A stretch of DNA of 64,000 nt from GCA-003244245 sp036501085 (GCA_036501085.1 DASYAZ010000016.1:1-64000), one strand, 5' to 3'. Shown: positions 35,021-45,622, counted from the first letter of the stretch. Program-made: numbers and translations. The notes: a model not told the origin generated them from the sequence alone.

Positions 35021-35521
35021 ATGGGCCTGATCACCGGGGCAGTCACCATCGCCACGCTGGCGGTGACTCTGGGTAGCCTGCTGCGCCCGGTGGAACCGCG
35101 CCCGGTGCAGTCCGGCCTGGTACTGGCCGCAGCAGTGTTCGTGCTCGCCGGCGAGTGCGGGCTGCACCGCATCACGCTGCCGCACCGGCGGGCCCAGGTG
35201 CCTTCCACGGTGATCGCAGCCGGGGGTGATGCCGGGGCGCTGCGTTTCGGCTTCGAGATGGGCTGCGGCGTGCGCACCCACCTGCCGAGCAACCTGCCCT
35301 ACCTACCGCTGGTGACGGTGCTGCTGGTGAGCAGTTGGCCGGCCGCGCTGGCGACCGGGCTGGGTTTCGGCCTCGGCCGGGCCGCGATGGCACTGGGCCG
35401 CCACTACAGCCGGGACGGCACCTGGTGGGACCACCAGTGGCGACGCCACGAGCGGGCACTGCGGATCGCCCTGGCGCTGGCGGCGGTCCTCCTCGCCGGT
35501 GCCCTCGTGCTGCTGCCCTGA
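35021..35521 (+). CDS. Membrane protein ending the redox cassette
   Basis: 166 residues with helices at about 1-22, 30-45, 85-105 and 140-160 and basic loops (GRHYSRDGTWWDHQWRRHER). No family recognised. The ATG at 35021 lacks a ribosome site, and the in-frame codons just before it read SVNSAYLLSSPVWRESSRAY, which looks coding. The true start may be a rare codon between 34955 and 35020, or the gene may have been joined to the 34787 gene. Confidence 0.6.
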   Translation: MGLITGAVTIATLAVTLGSLLRPVEPRPVQSGLVLAAAVFVLAGECGLHRITLPHRRAQVPSTVIAAGGDAGALRFGFEMGCGVRTHLPSNLPYLPLVTVLLVSSWPAALATGLGFGLGRAAMALGRHYSRDGTWWDHQWRRHERALRIALALAAVLLAGALVLLP

Positions 35522-35638
35522 CGGTCGGGTCGATCAGCGAAGAGATGTCACCGCGCAAGGAGGTGCCGCACGCGGCCACTCCTCCCGACAGTTGCCCCCC
35601 GGGGCACGTCCGCAGAAAACCTCTATAACTGGGCGCCC

Positions 35639-36664
35639 CTACTCGAGGTCGGACTCAGACAGCGGCTCATCGGGGTCCAGCGCGCGGCGCAACCGGCGGC
35701 CGGTCAGCGACTCGAGCTGCCCTGGGGGAATCCCACCGGCGGGCTTCTTGGCGATCAGATCGCGTACTGCCAGCAGGTGACCGGCCGGCAACGCGCGGCT
35801 GGCGACCAGTGATCGGCCGAACAGCGCGCGCATCGGCGCCAGCTCGACCGCCACCTCGTCCTTGTCCACCGGCGCCGCGAGCGCGGCACTGATGAAACGG
35901 ACGCCATCGACCAGCTGGCGAAGCTCGCTGGTCGTCACCGATGCCGGCACATCCGGGCCGAACATCTCGCGGGACAGCGTCACGTGCACCTCGATCACCC
36001 GCCCGCCCAGCGCGACCGCCGCCAGCGCCGGATAGATCGTCCCGGAATGATCAGACAGGCCGGTGGCGCAGCCGTAGCGCTCCCCGATCTCCCTCAGGAC
36101 ATTGAGGCCCACCCGTTCCGGGGAGACCGGGTACGCCGAGGTGCATTGCAGGATGGCCAGCGGCCCGGCGCCGGAGGCGCGCAGCCGGGCGACCGCGCCA
36201 TCGAGCTCAGCCCAGCCGCTCATCCCGCTGGAGAGCAGCACCGGCACCCCGGTCCGGGCCACCGCGTCGAGCAGCGGCGGGTTTCCTACCTCACCGGAGG
36301 CGACCTTCCAGGCCGCCACGCCGACCCGGCGCAGCAACTCGACCGCCTCCAGGGAGAACGGTGAGCTCAAGAAGGCCAACCCGCGATCATGGGCGTGCCG
36401 GTGCAACCCGGCCCAGGCGTGCGGAGTGAACTCCATCCGCTTCCAGTACTCGTAACGGGTGTCGTCGGCGTAGCTGAACTTGACCCGCCAGGGCTCGTCG
36501 GTCCGGCTTTCGGCGGTGGCGATGTGCGTCTGGAACTTCACCGCATCGGCACCGGCATCGGCAATCGCGTCGATGAACGCGTGCGCCGTGCCCAGGCTGC
36601 CGTCATGCGCTTGGCCGACCTCGCCGAGCACCGCGACACGGTGACTCCAGTCAAGTACAGTCAC
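35639..36664 (-). CDS. neuB: N-acetylneuraminate (sialic acid) synthase family protein
   Basis: 341-residue NeuB-type enzyme that condenses phosphoenolpyruvate with an N-acetylhexosamine to a nonulosonic acid. Signatures: GEVGQAHDGSLGTA, ADAVKFQTH, FLSSPFSLEAVELL, AWKVASGEVGNPPLL, ILQCTSAYP, GLSDHSG and IEVHVTLSR. A C-terminal SAF-like domain (about 285-341, RALPAGHLLAVRDL) is present, as in bacterial NeuB. It diverges from the methyltransferase at 36702; neuC follows on the other strand. Confidence 0.9.
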   Translation of the reverse strand: MTVLDWSHRVAVLGEVGQAHDGSLGTAHAFIDAIADAGADAVKFQTHIATAESRTDEPWRVKFSYADDTRYEYWKRMEFTPHAWAGLHRHAHDRGLAFLSSPFSLEAVELLRRVGVAAWKVASGEVGNPPLLDAVARTGVPVLLSSGMSGWAELDGAVARLRASGAGPLAILQCTSAYPVSPERVGLNVLREIGERYGCATGLSDHSGTIYPALAAVALGGRVIEVHVTLSREMFGPDVPASVTTSELRQLVDGVRFISAALAAPVDKDEVAVELAPMRALFGRSLVASRALPAGHLLAVRDLIAKKPAGGIPPGQLESLTGRRLRRALDPDEPLSESDLE

Positions 36665-36701
36665 GCTACGAAGTACCAGCTTCCTCGAATGGACTAAAAT
36701 T

Positions 36702-37619
36702 ATGACTCGAACGGGGATTTTCGCAAGAATCGCTGCGCTTGGTTACGACTATGCGGCGCGAGCCACCCTGCGACCCGCGGAGTGCAACCTGTGCGGGGCG
36801 CGCGACCGTACCGTCGAAGTCGCCGAACGCGACCGCTACGGCTACCCCGCCACCTTCGTGGTGTGCCGGCGGTGCGGGCTCGGTTACCTCTGCCCGCGGT
36901 TGAGCGCCACCCAATACGCGCACTTCTACTCCGAGATCTATCGCCCGCTGGTATCGGCCTACCACGGTCGGCGCATCGACGCACAGACCATCCAGCTCGA
37001 GCAACGCAGCTACGCCACCGGGTTGGCGACGTTCCTGCTCCCGTTACTGCCCTCACCACCCCGCACAATCCTGGACGTGGGCGGCTCGACAGGAGTGGTC
37101 GCCAGGGTACTGGCCGCCCGGATGAACGCGCGCTCGACGGTGCTCGACCCGGCTCCGGAGGAGCTCGCAGTCGCGCAGGCCGCCGGGATGGAGACGATCG
37201 CCGGTTTCGCCGAGGATTTCGATCCGGGTGAGCGCAGGTGGGACCTGGTGCTGCTGTGCCAGACGATCGACCACCTGCTGGATCTGCGCGCCACGCTGGC
37301 GGCGCTGCGGGAGATGACGGCCCCCGGAGGCCGCGCGTTCGTCGACATCGTCGACGTCGAGGTCCTGCTGCACCGGACCGGCAGCATCGAACGAGTGATC
37401 AAGATCGATCACCCCTATTACCTGACGCGTTCGACCGCGGTGGCCCTGTTCGCGCTCACCGGCTTCGCGATCATCGCCGAGCGGCTCACCGACGACGGTC
37501 ATCGGGGTTTCGTCCTCGCCCCGGGACCGTGCACCGAGCCCGACTGGCCGACTCTGGAGGTCAGCGCGTCACAACTACTGAGCGGCGTGTGGACGCTCCG
37601 GGCGGGTGAGCTTGGCTAA
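36702..37619 (+). CDS. SAM methyltransferase with N-terminal zinc-binding region
   Basis: 305 residues. An N-terminal CNLC (about 27-30) and CRRC (about 53-56) pair look like a zinc site, as in sugar or polysaccharide C-methyltransferases, followed by a class I domain with TILDVGGSTGVVARVLAARM (about 124-143) and LLCQTIDHLLDLRATL. Placement between neuB and neuC suggests it acts on a surface sugar or sugar nucleotide. Motif I is DVGGSTG, where most relatives have DxGxGxG. Confidence 0.72.
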   Translation: MTRTGIFARIAALGYDYAARATLRPAECNLCGARDRTVEVAERDRYGYPATFVVCRRCGLGYLCPRLSATQYAHFYSEIYRPLVSAYHGRRIDAQTIQLEQRSYATGLATFLLPLLPSPPRTILDVGGSTGVVARVLAARMNARSTVLDPAPEELAVAQAAGMETIAGFAEDFDPGERRWDLVLLCQTIDHLLDLRATLAALREMTAPGGRAFVDIVDVEVLLHRTGSIERVIKIDHPYYLTRSTAVALFALTGFAIIAERLTDDGHRGFVLAPGPCTEPDWPTLEVSASQLLSGVWTLRAGELG

Positions 37620-37733
37620 ACATTTGCAATAACCGCCCCGAAACCCGCGACGATCACTGTACGATCCGATATGCGCACGCCCTGTCGTCACTGATTCCTG
37701 CACTGCTGATTTCTGCGTTCAGGAGGCACCGAC

Positions 37734-38939
37734 GTGCCTGATCGTCGCAAGAAGATCTGCGTCGTCGTCGCCAACCGGGCCAATCTGGCGCGAATCACCA
37801 CAGTGCTGGAAGCGGTGCGGGATCATCCCGCCCTCGAGCTCCAGGTGATCGCAGCCGCGTCGATGCTGCTGGAACGCTTCGGCAATGCCGTCACCATGCT
37901 CGAAGCCGCCGGTTTCATCCCCGATGCCAGGATCGCCTGCATTATCGAGGGGCAGACACCCGCGATAATGGCGAGATCCACCGGGCTGGGCCTGCTGGAG
38001 ATATCGAGTGCGTTCGAGCGGCTCGAACCCGACATCGTGGTCACCGTCGCCGATCGATTCGAGACGATCGCGACGGCCATCGCCGGCGCGTATATGAACA
38101 TTCCGGTCGCCCACACCCAAGGCGGTGAGGTATCCGGATCGATCGACGAGAGCGTCCGGCACGCGATCACCAAGCTGTCGCACCTCCATTTCCCGGCCAC
38201 CGAGCTCAGCGCGCGCCGCGTCATCGCGATGGGCGAGGACCCGCGACATGTGTTCGCCGTCGGCTGCCCGTCGATCGACCTGGCTGCTCGCGTCCCCCCG
38301 GGAACGCGCCGGGAAGCCTTGATCCCACACTGCGGCGCCGGATCACCGATCGACCCGGATCAGCCTTTCCTGCTGGTGGTGCAGCACGGTGTCACGACCG
38401 AGTACGGCCGGGGCCTGGAACAGATGACGGCGACGTTGCAGGCGCTATCGTCGGTCGGGATGCAGGCGCTGGTGTTCTGGCCGAATGTGGATGCAGGCAG
38501 CACCGAGGTCGCCACCGGTATCCGGCAGTTCCGCGAGCAGGGGCTGGCCGAGCGCTGCCAGTTCTTCCGCAACCTGCATGCCGATGATTTCGTCCGGCTG
38601 ATGAAGCATTGCTCCTGCATGATCGGCAACTCGTCGGCGGCGCTGCGCGAAGGGGCCCACCTCGGCACGCCCGCCGTCAGTATCGGTACCCGCCAGCTCA
38701 ACCGCGAATGCGGCCCGAACGTGGTGTTCACCTCGCACGATCCGGCCGAGATCGGCGACGCGATCGCAGCCCAGCTTCAGCATGGCCGCTACGAGTCGAG
38801 CCCCCTGTTCGGATCCGGCACTGCCGGGCGCGATATCGCCGAGGTGCTGGCAACGGTGAACCCCCCGGTACAGAAACGCCTGCACTACGACCCTGCCACG
38901 CTGCTCAGCACCATCGCTCATCCAGGGCTATCGGGTTGA
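37734..38939 (+). CDS. neuC: UDP-N-acetylglucosamine 2-epimerase (hydrolysing, NeuC-like)
   Basis: 401-residue GT-B fold epimerase. VVVANRANLARITTVLEAVR start, DIVVTVADRFETIATAIAGA, AHTQGGEVSGSIDESVRHAI (catalytic region), LVVQHGVTTEYG and MIGNSSAALREGAHLGTPAV. NeuC releases UDP and gives ManNAc or a related sugar for NeuB. GTG 37734 has AGGAGG 7 bp upstream. No neuA (CMP-sugar synthetase) is visible in the window. Confidence 0.9.
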   Translation: MPDRRKKICVVVANRANLARITTVLEAVRDHPALELQVIAAASMLLERFGNAVTMLEAAGFIPDARIACIIEGQTPAIMARSTGLGLLEISSAFERLEPDIVVTVADRFETIATAIAGAYMNIPVAHTQGGEVSGSIDESVRHAITKLSHLHFPATELSARRVIAMGEDPRHVFAVGCPSIDLAARVPPGTRREALIPHCGAGSPIDPDQPFLLVVQHGVTTEYGRGLEQMTATLQALSSVGMQALVFWPNVDAGSTEVATGIRQFREQGLAERCQFFRNLHADDFVRLMKHCSCMIGNSSAALREGAHLGTPAVSIGTRQLNRECGPNVVFTSHDPAEIGDAIAAQLQHGRYESSPLFGSGTAGRDIAEVLATVNPPVQKRLHYDPATLLSTIAHPGLSG

Positions 38940-39007
38940 TCCATGCGCGCTCGGTCGACGATATCGAGGGTTTCGTGGCGCGCCGGGGAAAACGCCACAC
39001 CTGAACT

Positions 39008-39436
39008 ATGCTCGGCGTCGTGACTGTCCCCATCGATGCGGCGCGGCGGCTCCGTGCGGCCGCCGTCGACGGACGTCTGGAGGACTTGGCCGAGGCACAT
39101 GGCCTTTCGCTCATCGTGATGTTCGGCAGCGCGGCACGTGGTCAGCCCGACGCGCGCGATCTCGATGTGGCAGTCGGTTCGCGGGCGCGCAGTGGGCTCG
39201 ACGTGATCACAGTGATCTGCGCATTCATGGACCTGGTCGGTAGCGACCGCGTCGACCTACTCGATCTCGATCGGGCCGGTCCGGTGGCGCGTCAGCATGC
39301 CCTGGTGCCTGGCGACCCGTTGTACGAGTACGAACCGGGTGAGTTCGTTCGGCAGCAGATGAAGGCCAGCGGGCAGCGGCTGGGCACCGAGTGGATGCGA
39401 CGGCTGGATCTGGAGCTGATGGCAGGCCACCTATGA
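39008..39436 (+). CDS. MntA-like minimal nucleotidyltransferase antitoxin
   Basis: 142-residue nucleotidyltransferase with the GSAARG motif and DLDVAV (DxD metal site) at about 38-54, followed by a helical tail. In MntA/HepT (type VII) pairs the nucleotidyltransferase AMPylates the HEPN toxin to silence it. Stop and next start overlap (ATGA), supporting a pair. A GTG at 39020 is an equally good start. Confidence 0.78.
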   Translation: MLGVVTVPIDAARRLRAAAVDGRLEDLAEAHGLSLIVMFGSAARGQPDARDLDVAVGSRARSGLDVITVICAFMDLVGSDRVDLLDLDRAGPVARQHALVPGDPLYEYEPGEFVRQQMKASGQRLGTEWMRRLDLELMAGHL

Positions 39437-39870
39437 CGCCGCGGCGTCTCGACCCATCGATCATCCAGGCCAGGCTGGCGGTCATGCGAGGACTCCTCGA
39501 TGACCTCGCGGGTGTCGACGGGTCGGCGGAGCTGCCGCTGGCCCAGGATCGGATGCTCCGGCACGGTATTGAGCGCATCCTCACCCAGCTCGTGGAGCTC
39601 GCCGCCGCCATCAACGAGCACATCGTCGGCGCCAACCTTCAGCGCGTCGCCACCTCTTACCGGGAGTCCTTCGAGCTTGCTGAGGAATGCGGCCTGATCG
39701 ACAAGCAGCTCCGCGACGATTTGCTTCCCTCCGTCGGCATGCGCAACGTCCTGGTGCACGAATACCTCGAGATCGACTTGCGAAAAGTCGCGATGGCCGT
39801 GCCGCTTGCCCTGAGCTGCTACCGCCGCTACGTGCAACAGATCGCTGAATTTGTCAGCCGCGCCGGCTGA
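39433..39870 (+). CDS. HepT-like HEPN toxin
   Basis: 145-residue all-helical DUF86/HEPN protein. The catalytic Rx4H motif with the modifiable Tyr is present: RNVLVHEY (Rx4HxY, about residues 110-117), exactly the motif in which the partner AMPylates the Tyr. Predicted RNase toxin, neutralised by the upstream nucleotidyltransferase. Confidence 0.8.
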   Translation: MTPRRLDPSIIQARLAVMRGLLDDLAGVDGSAELPLAQDRMLRHGIERILTQLVELAAAINEHIVGANLQRVATSYRESFELAEECGLIDKQLRDDLLPSVGMRNVLVHEYLEIDLRKVAMAVPLALSCYRRYVQQIAEFVSRAG

Positions 39871-40101
39871 TACCGGTAAGGGCACGAATGCGGTGCTGGC
39901 AGATGTCACCCCGAGGACGTGACCGTGCAGAGCAGCGGTGCTGACCGGTGCGGCCGCCCGCTTCCCCCAGCGCAGTAAATCCCACATCTCTCACTCGAAT
40001 GAAGTAATGGCTGCTGCTGTGAGGAATTACGATATTCGCAGGATTCCCACGCGCCACCGGCCGAGATAACCCCCGCGACGCAAACGGGAGGGTGCACGGA
40101 C

Positions 40102-41073
40102 ATGGCAACGGTTGCCGTCAACCTGACTCGGCCGGAGGAGGAGCTGGGTGAGATTCCCGCCAGGCTCCGGGCGTCCGGGCTGGAGCTGCGCTGCGGATCG
40201 GGACGGCGGGCCACGCCGCCGGCGGAAGTGATCGAAAGCCTGCGCGGCTGCGCGGCGGCCATCGCAGGTCAGGAGCTCTATACAGCCGAGGTGTTCGATG
40301 CCTGCCCCGAGCTGAGGCTGGTGGTGCGCTTCGGGGTTGGCTTCGACACCGTCGACGTCGACGCGGCCACCGATCGGGGTGTCCTGGTGGCGACCATTCC
40401 GGGCACCACTGACGGCGGTGTCGCCGACCACGCGCTCGGGCTGATGATCGACTTAGCGCACGGGATCTCCCGGCACGATCGGGCCATGCGACGCGGCGAG
40501 TGGCAGCCGCAACGCGGTGTCGACCTGTGGCACGCGACCTTGGGCATCGTCGGGCTGGGCCGGATCGGGCGGGCCGTCGCGCTACGCGGGCTCGGCTTCG
40601 CCATGCGGGTGATCGCCCACGAGCCGTACCCCGTCATGGAGTTCGTGGATGAGCATCGCATCGAGCTGATGCGGATGGACGAGGTATTCGCGCAGAGCGA
40701 CTTCGTGACTCTGCACCTGCCGGCCATGCCGGAGACCGAGCGGATCGTCGATGCCGCGAAACTGGCTCTGATGAAACCGACCGCCTACTTGATCAATACC
40801 GGCCGCGGCAACCTGGTGGACGAGGATGCCCTCTACGCCGCGGTGAAATCCGGTCAGATCGCCGGTGCCGGCATCGACGCCTGGACCACCGAGCCGATGA
40901 CCGATCCGCGATGGGCCGAGCTGGACAACGTCGTCCTCACCCCGCACAGCGCAGCGAACACCCACGGAGTCTGGACGACGAGCGCGGTGCTCGCCGCGAA
41001 CATCGTGGTGCAGGTGATGCGCGGTGAGCAGCCCCCGCAACTGCTCAACCCGCAGGTGTGGGGCGGCTCGTGA
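40102..41073 (+). CDS. NAD-dependent D-2-hydroxyacid dehydrogenase family protein
   Basis: 323 residues related to phosphoglycerate dehydrogenase. GLGRIGRAVALRGLGF (Rossmann loop, about 152-168), INTGRGNLVDEDAL (catalytic Arg), AGAGIDAWTTEP (acid) and VLTPHSAANT (His). Substrate unknown; it lacks the ACT domains of SerA. Its stop codon lies inside the 46-bp palindrome that separates it from the convergent UDP-sugar dehydrogenase. Confidence 0.85.
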   Translation: MATVAVNLTRPEEELGEIPARLRASGLELRCGSGRRATPPAEVIESLRGCAAAIAGQELYTAEVFDACPELRLVVRFGVGFDTVDVDAATDRGVLVATIPGTTDGGVADHALGLMIDLAHGISRHDRAMRRGEWQPQRGVDLWHATLGIVGLGRIGRAVALRGLGFAMRVIAHEPYPVMEFVDEHRIELMRMDEVFAQSDFVTLHLPAMPETERIVDAAKLALMKPTAYLINTGRGNLVDEDALYAAVKSGQIAGAGIDAWTTEPMTDPRWAELDNVVLTPHSAANTHGVWTTSAVLAANIVVQVMRGEQPPQLLNPQVWGGS

Positions 41074-41112
41074 GTGGGAAACGGTGCCATGGCACCGTTT
41101 CCCACTCACGAG
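41067..41112. terminator. 46-bp perfect palindrome between convergent genes
   Basis: CTCGTGAGTGGGAAACGGTG continuing to CCA on one arm is mirrored exactly by the other, with no loop, centre at 41089/41090. It covers the stop of the dehydrogenase gene and ends one base before the stop of the minus-strand gene, so it fits a bidirectional terminator without U-tract. A related half, CCCACTCACGAG, begins the window at 11-22. Confidence 0.75.
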
Positions 41113-42393
41113 CTACAACCGCGCGGCGGACGGTGAGCGCAGCCGGTTGCGGGTGTCCAGGACGCGGTCGGCGTGCTGCTCGAAAAGGTCCCAGTCGATC
41201 TCGTCGTGATCGGTCAGCACGATCACCAGATCGGCTTCGGTGATCTGGCTCAGCTCGCATCGCACCAGCCGGAGGAAAGCAGGGATGTCCTCGTCGGTGA
41301 CCAACGGGTCGACGGCCCGGAGATCAGCGCCCAGGTCGGCGAGTTTCTTGGCGACCGCGATTGCCGGCGATTGCCTGGTATCTCGCGAGTTCCGCTTGTA
41401 GGCCAACCCCACCAGCAGGATCCTGCTGCCGTTCACCGGCCTGGACTGCTGGTTGAGCTGCCTGATCACCCGGGAGACCACATAGTCCGGCATGTGGTCG
41501 TTGACATCGTTGGCGATCTCGACGAAACGGAAGGCGTGCCCCAGCGATCGCCGCGCCTGCCACGACAGGTACGAAGGGTCGATAGGCAGGCAGTGCCCGC
41601 CCACTCCGGGACCCGGAGTGAACTTCATGAATCCGAAGGGCTTCGTGGCAGCCGCCTCGATGACCGACCACACGTCGAGGCCGAGACCGTGACAATACAT
41701 CGCGAGCTCGTTCACCAACGCGATATTGACATGACGGAACGTGTTTTCGAGCAGCTTGGCAAGTTCCGCCTCCCTGGTTCCATCCACCGGCACCGTCTGC
41801 TCGACGAGCCGGCCATAGAAATCCTGCAAGGCTTGCAACGAGTATCGATCCACTCCCGAGATGATCTTCGGGGTGTTGCGGAAGTGCCAGGTCTTGTTGC
41901 CCGGGTCGATGCGCTCGGGGCTGTACCCGACACTGAACTGCTCCCCCGCGCGCAGGCCCGAACCCGACTCCAGGATCGGGATGAAGATCTCGTCGGTGGT
42001 TCCGGGGTAGCTCGTGGATTCCAGGATGACGCAGCAGCCGGGTGTGACGTGCGGCGCGATGGCCCGGGCCGCATTCTCGATGTAGCTCAGATCGGGTGCG
42101 CCGTCCGGCAGGGGAGTCGGTACGCAGACGACTGCCACGTCGAAGCCGGCCAGCGCCGCCGGATCATCGGTCGGCAGGTAGCGCCCGGTGCTCGCGGCCA
42201 GCGCGAGATCACCGTCATGGACGTCGTCGATGAACGTCTCGGCCTTGCGCAGGGCGTCGATACGGGTCTTGTCGACGTCGAAACCGACGACGTCGAAACC
42301 CACTTCAACCGCCCGGATCGCCAGCGGCAGGCCCACATAACCCTGACCCAACACGGCGACCCGGCACGGCGAAACGTCGGAAATGTCGCGCAT
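41113..42393 (-). CDS. UDP-sugar 6-dehydrogenase (UDP-ManNAc/UDP-GlcNAc dehydrogenase type)
   Basis: 426-residue nucleotide-sugar dehydrogenase. NAD loop VAVLGQGYVGLPLAIRAVEV, VVCVPTPLPDG, ILESTSYPGTT, ENTFRHVNIALVNELA, catalytic Cys in GPGVGGHCLPIDP, and a C-terminal domain with AYKRNSRDTRQSPAI. The STSYPGTT and GGHCLPIDP forms are those of WecC/WbpA-like enzymes that make UDP-HexNAcA for surface polysaccharides. With neuB/neuC nearby it supports a surface glycan locus. Confidence 0.88.
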   Translation of the reverse strand: MRDISDVSPCRVAVLGQGYVGLPLAIRAVEVGFDVVGFDVDKTRIDALRKAETFIDDVHDGDLALAASTGRYLPTDDPAALAGFDVAVVCVPTPLPDGAPDLSYIENAARAIAPHVTPGCCVILESTSYPGTTDEIFIPILESGSGLRAGEQFSVGYSPERIDPGNKTWHFRNTPKIISGVDRYSLQALQDFYGRLVEQTVPVDGTREAELAKLLENTFRHVNIALVNELAMYCHGLGLDVWSVIEAAATKPFGFMKFTPGPGVGGHCLPIDPSYLSWQARRSLGHAFRFVEIANDVNDHMPDYVVSRVIRQLNQQSRPVNGSRILLVGLAYKRNSRDTRQSPAIAVAKKLADLGADLRAVDPLVTDEDIPAFLRLVRCELSQITEADLVIVLTDHDEIDWDLFEQHADRVLDTRNRLRSPSAARL

Positions 42394-42525
42394 GGAGTCC
42401 CCCGAGGATCGTGTCGCCGTGAGCGACCACCCGAATACTAGCGGTGCCGCCGTCCACCGTCATCCGGCGCACTTTTGCGGGCCCGCTCGAAATAGCGCTA
42501 CCGTCGCCGATGAGGTCGAAAAACA

Positions 42526-42624
42526 CACGGGAGCTCGTACCGAAACGGGCTGAGAGGGCGGCTGGGCGCAGCCAGGGCCGCCGACCGCAGAACCTGTCCG
42601 GGTAATGCCGGCGTAGGGAGAGTG
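42526..42624 (+). promoter_or_regulatory. TPP riboswitch upstream of thiC
   Basis: Matches the THI element: GGCTGAGAGGGCGG (the conserved CUGAGA), then ACCGCAGAACCTGTCCGGGT and AATGCCGGCGTAGGGAGAG. Closing helix CAC/GTG flanks it. The Shine-Dalgarno GGGAGAG of thiC lies in the 3' end of the aptamer, 6-10 bp before ATG 42630, so ligand binding should sequester it. Confidence 0.95.
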
Positions 42625-42629
42625 ATCCG

Positions 42630-44365
<1,736 letters not shown>

Positions 44366-44369
<4 letters not shown>

Positions 44370-45184
44370 CCGCAGCGCCACCGGTTGCGCTGACCATCGC
44401 GGGGTCGGACTCGGGGGGTGGGGCGGGGCTGCAGGCCGATCTGCGCACCTTCACCACCTGCGGGGTGCACGGGTGCGTCGCGGTGACAGCGGTGACGGTG
44501 CAGAACTCGGTGGGCGTCACCGGGTTCGTGGAGATCGCCCCGTCCACGGTGGCCGATCAGATGCGGGCGGTGGCGACCGATATCGGGGTCGCCGCCGCCA
44601 AGACCGGCATGCTCGCCAGCGCCGCGATCATCTCCGCGGTGGCCGCCGTGTGCGACGAGGTCGGCATCGGCGCTTCGGTGCCGCTGGTGGTCGACCCGGT
44701 GGCCGCCTCCATGCACGGGGATCCGTTGCTGGCCGGCGATGCCCTGGCCGCGCTGCGCTCGGAGCTCCTCCCCCGCGCCACGCTGCTCACGCCGAACCTG
44801 GACGAGGTGCGGCTGCTGGCCGGCGTGGACGTCCGAACCCGCCGGGAGCAGCACGAGGCGGCCCGCGCGCTGCATGCGCTGGGACCCCGGTGGGTCCTGG
44901 TCAAGGGCGGGCACCTGCGCGCCGATCCCGAGTGCGTGGACCTGCTCTACGATGGCAGCGAGTTCACCACGTTCATCAGCCACCGGCTGGCCACCCCGCA
45001 CACCCACGGCAGCGGCGACACCCTGGCTGCGGCGATCACCTCAGCGCTGGCCCGCGGCAGCGCGATGCCCGCGGCGGTGAGCTATGGCAAGCACTACATC
45101 GAGCAGGCGGTCGCGCACTCCTACCCGCTCGGATCCGGCGTCGGGCCGGTCTCTCCATTCTGGCGGCTGCGCCCATACCTGTAG
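44366..45184 (+). CDS. thiD: HMP/HMP-P kinase
   Basis: 272-residue ribokinase-fold enzyme that phosphorylates HMP and HMP-P. ALTIAGSDSGGGAGLQADLR (substrate loop), VVDPVAASMHG, LTPNLDEVRLL, KGGH and GSGDTLAAAITSAL near the C-terminus. The anion-hole residue is Asp where many ThiD proteins have Cys (GTGC), closer to the general ribokinase form. Co-translated with thiC (4-bp overlap). Confidence 0.92.
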
Positions 45185-45226
45185 ACGTATGTGGTCATCC
45201 GCCGTTACAAATGCTAAGAATGCAGG

Positions 45227-45622
45227 ATGATAGGCGGCCAGCATTTCCGCGGTTACGCCAAACGGCGCATCTCGACACTGATTGCAGTTATTTTTGCGCT
45301 TGTGCTCGCCGCCTGCGGGGTCACGGGCACGAGGAACGCGCCGGCCCAGGCGGTCGGCGTGATGCCCGCCTCCGACGTCACGGTGACGATCGAGAACTTC
45401 GCGTTCCTTCCGGCGCACGTGACGGTGCCTGCGGGAGCCACGGTGGCGGTGGTCAACAAGGACCAGGTGATCCACACCCTCACCGCCAACAACAGGGCGT
45501 TCAACACCGGCAACGTAAGCCGGGGTATCCCCACCACCTTCAAGGCACCCGACCAGCCAGGCACCTATCCGTTCCACTGCTCGATACACCCCTACATGAC
45601 GGGTGTACTCACGGTCTCCTAG
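45227..45622 (+). CDS. Type I copper (cupredoxin) lipoprotein
   Basis: 131 residues. N-terminal basic region, hydrophobic segment and lipobox LVLAAC (about 26-31), then a cupredoxin domain with the four copper ligands visible: H in DQVIHTL and the C, H, M of FHCSIHPYMTG. Predicted electron carrier or copper binder on the outer face of the membrane. Short gap after thiD but no functional link apparent. Confidence 0.85.
   Translation: MIGGQHFRGYAKRRISTLIAVIFALVLAACGVTGTRNAPAQAVGVMPASDVTVTIENFAFLPAHVTVPAGATVAVVNKDQVIHTLTANNRAFNTGNVSRGIPTTFKAPDQPGTYPFHCSIHPYMTGVLTVS

Noticed and set aside
34951..35076. ATGA-coupled frame starting at 34951
   Set aside because: It encodes a His/Gly-rich short product in a frame different from the membrane protein, with no hydrophobic pattern.
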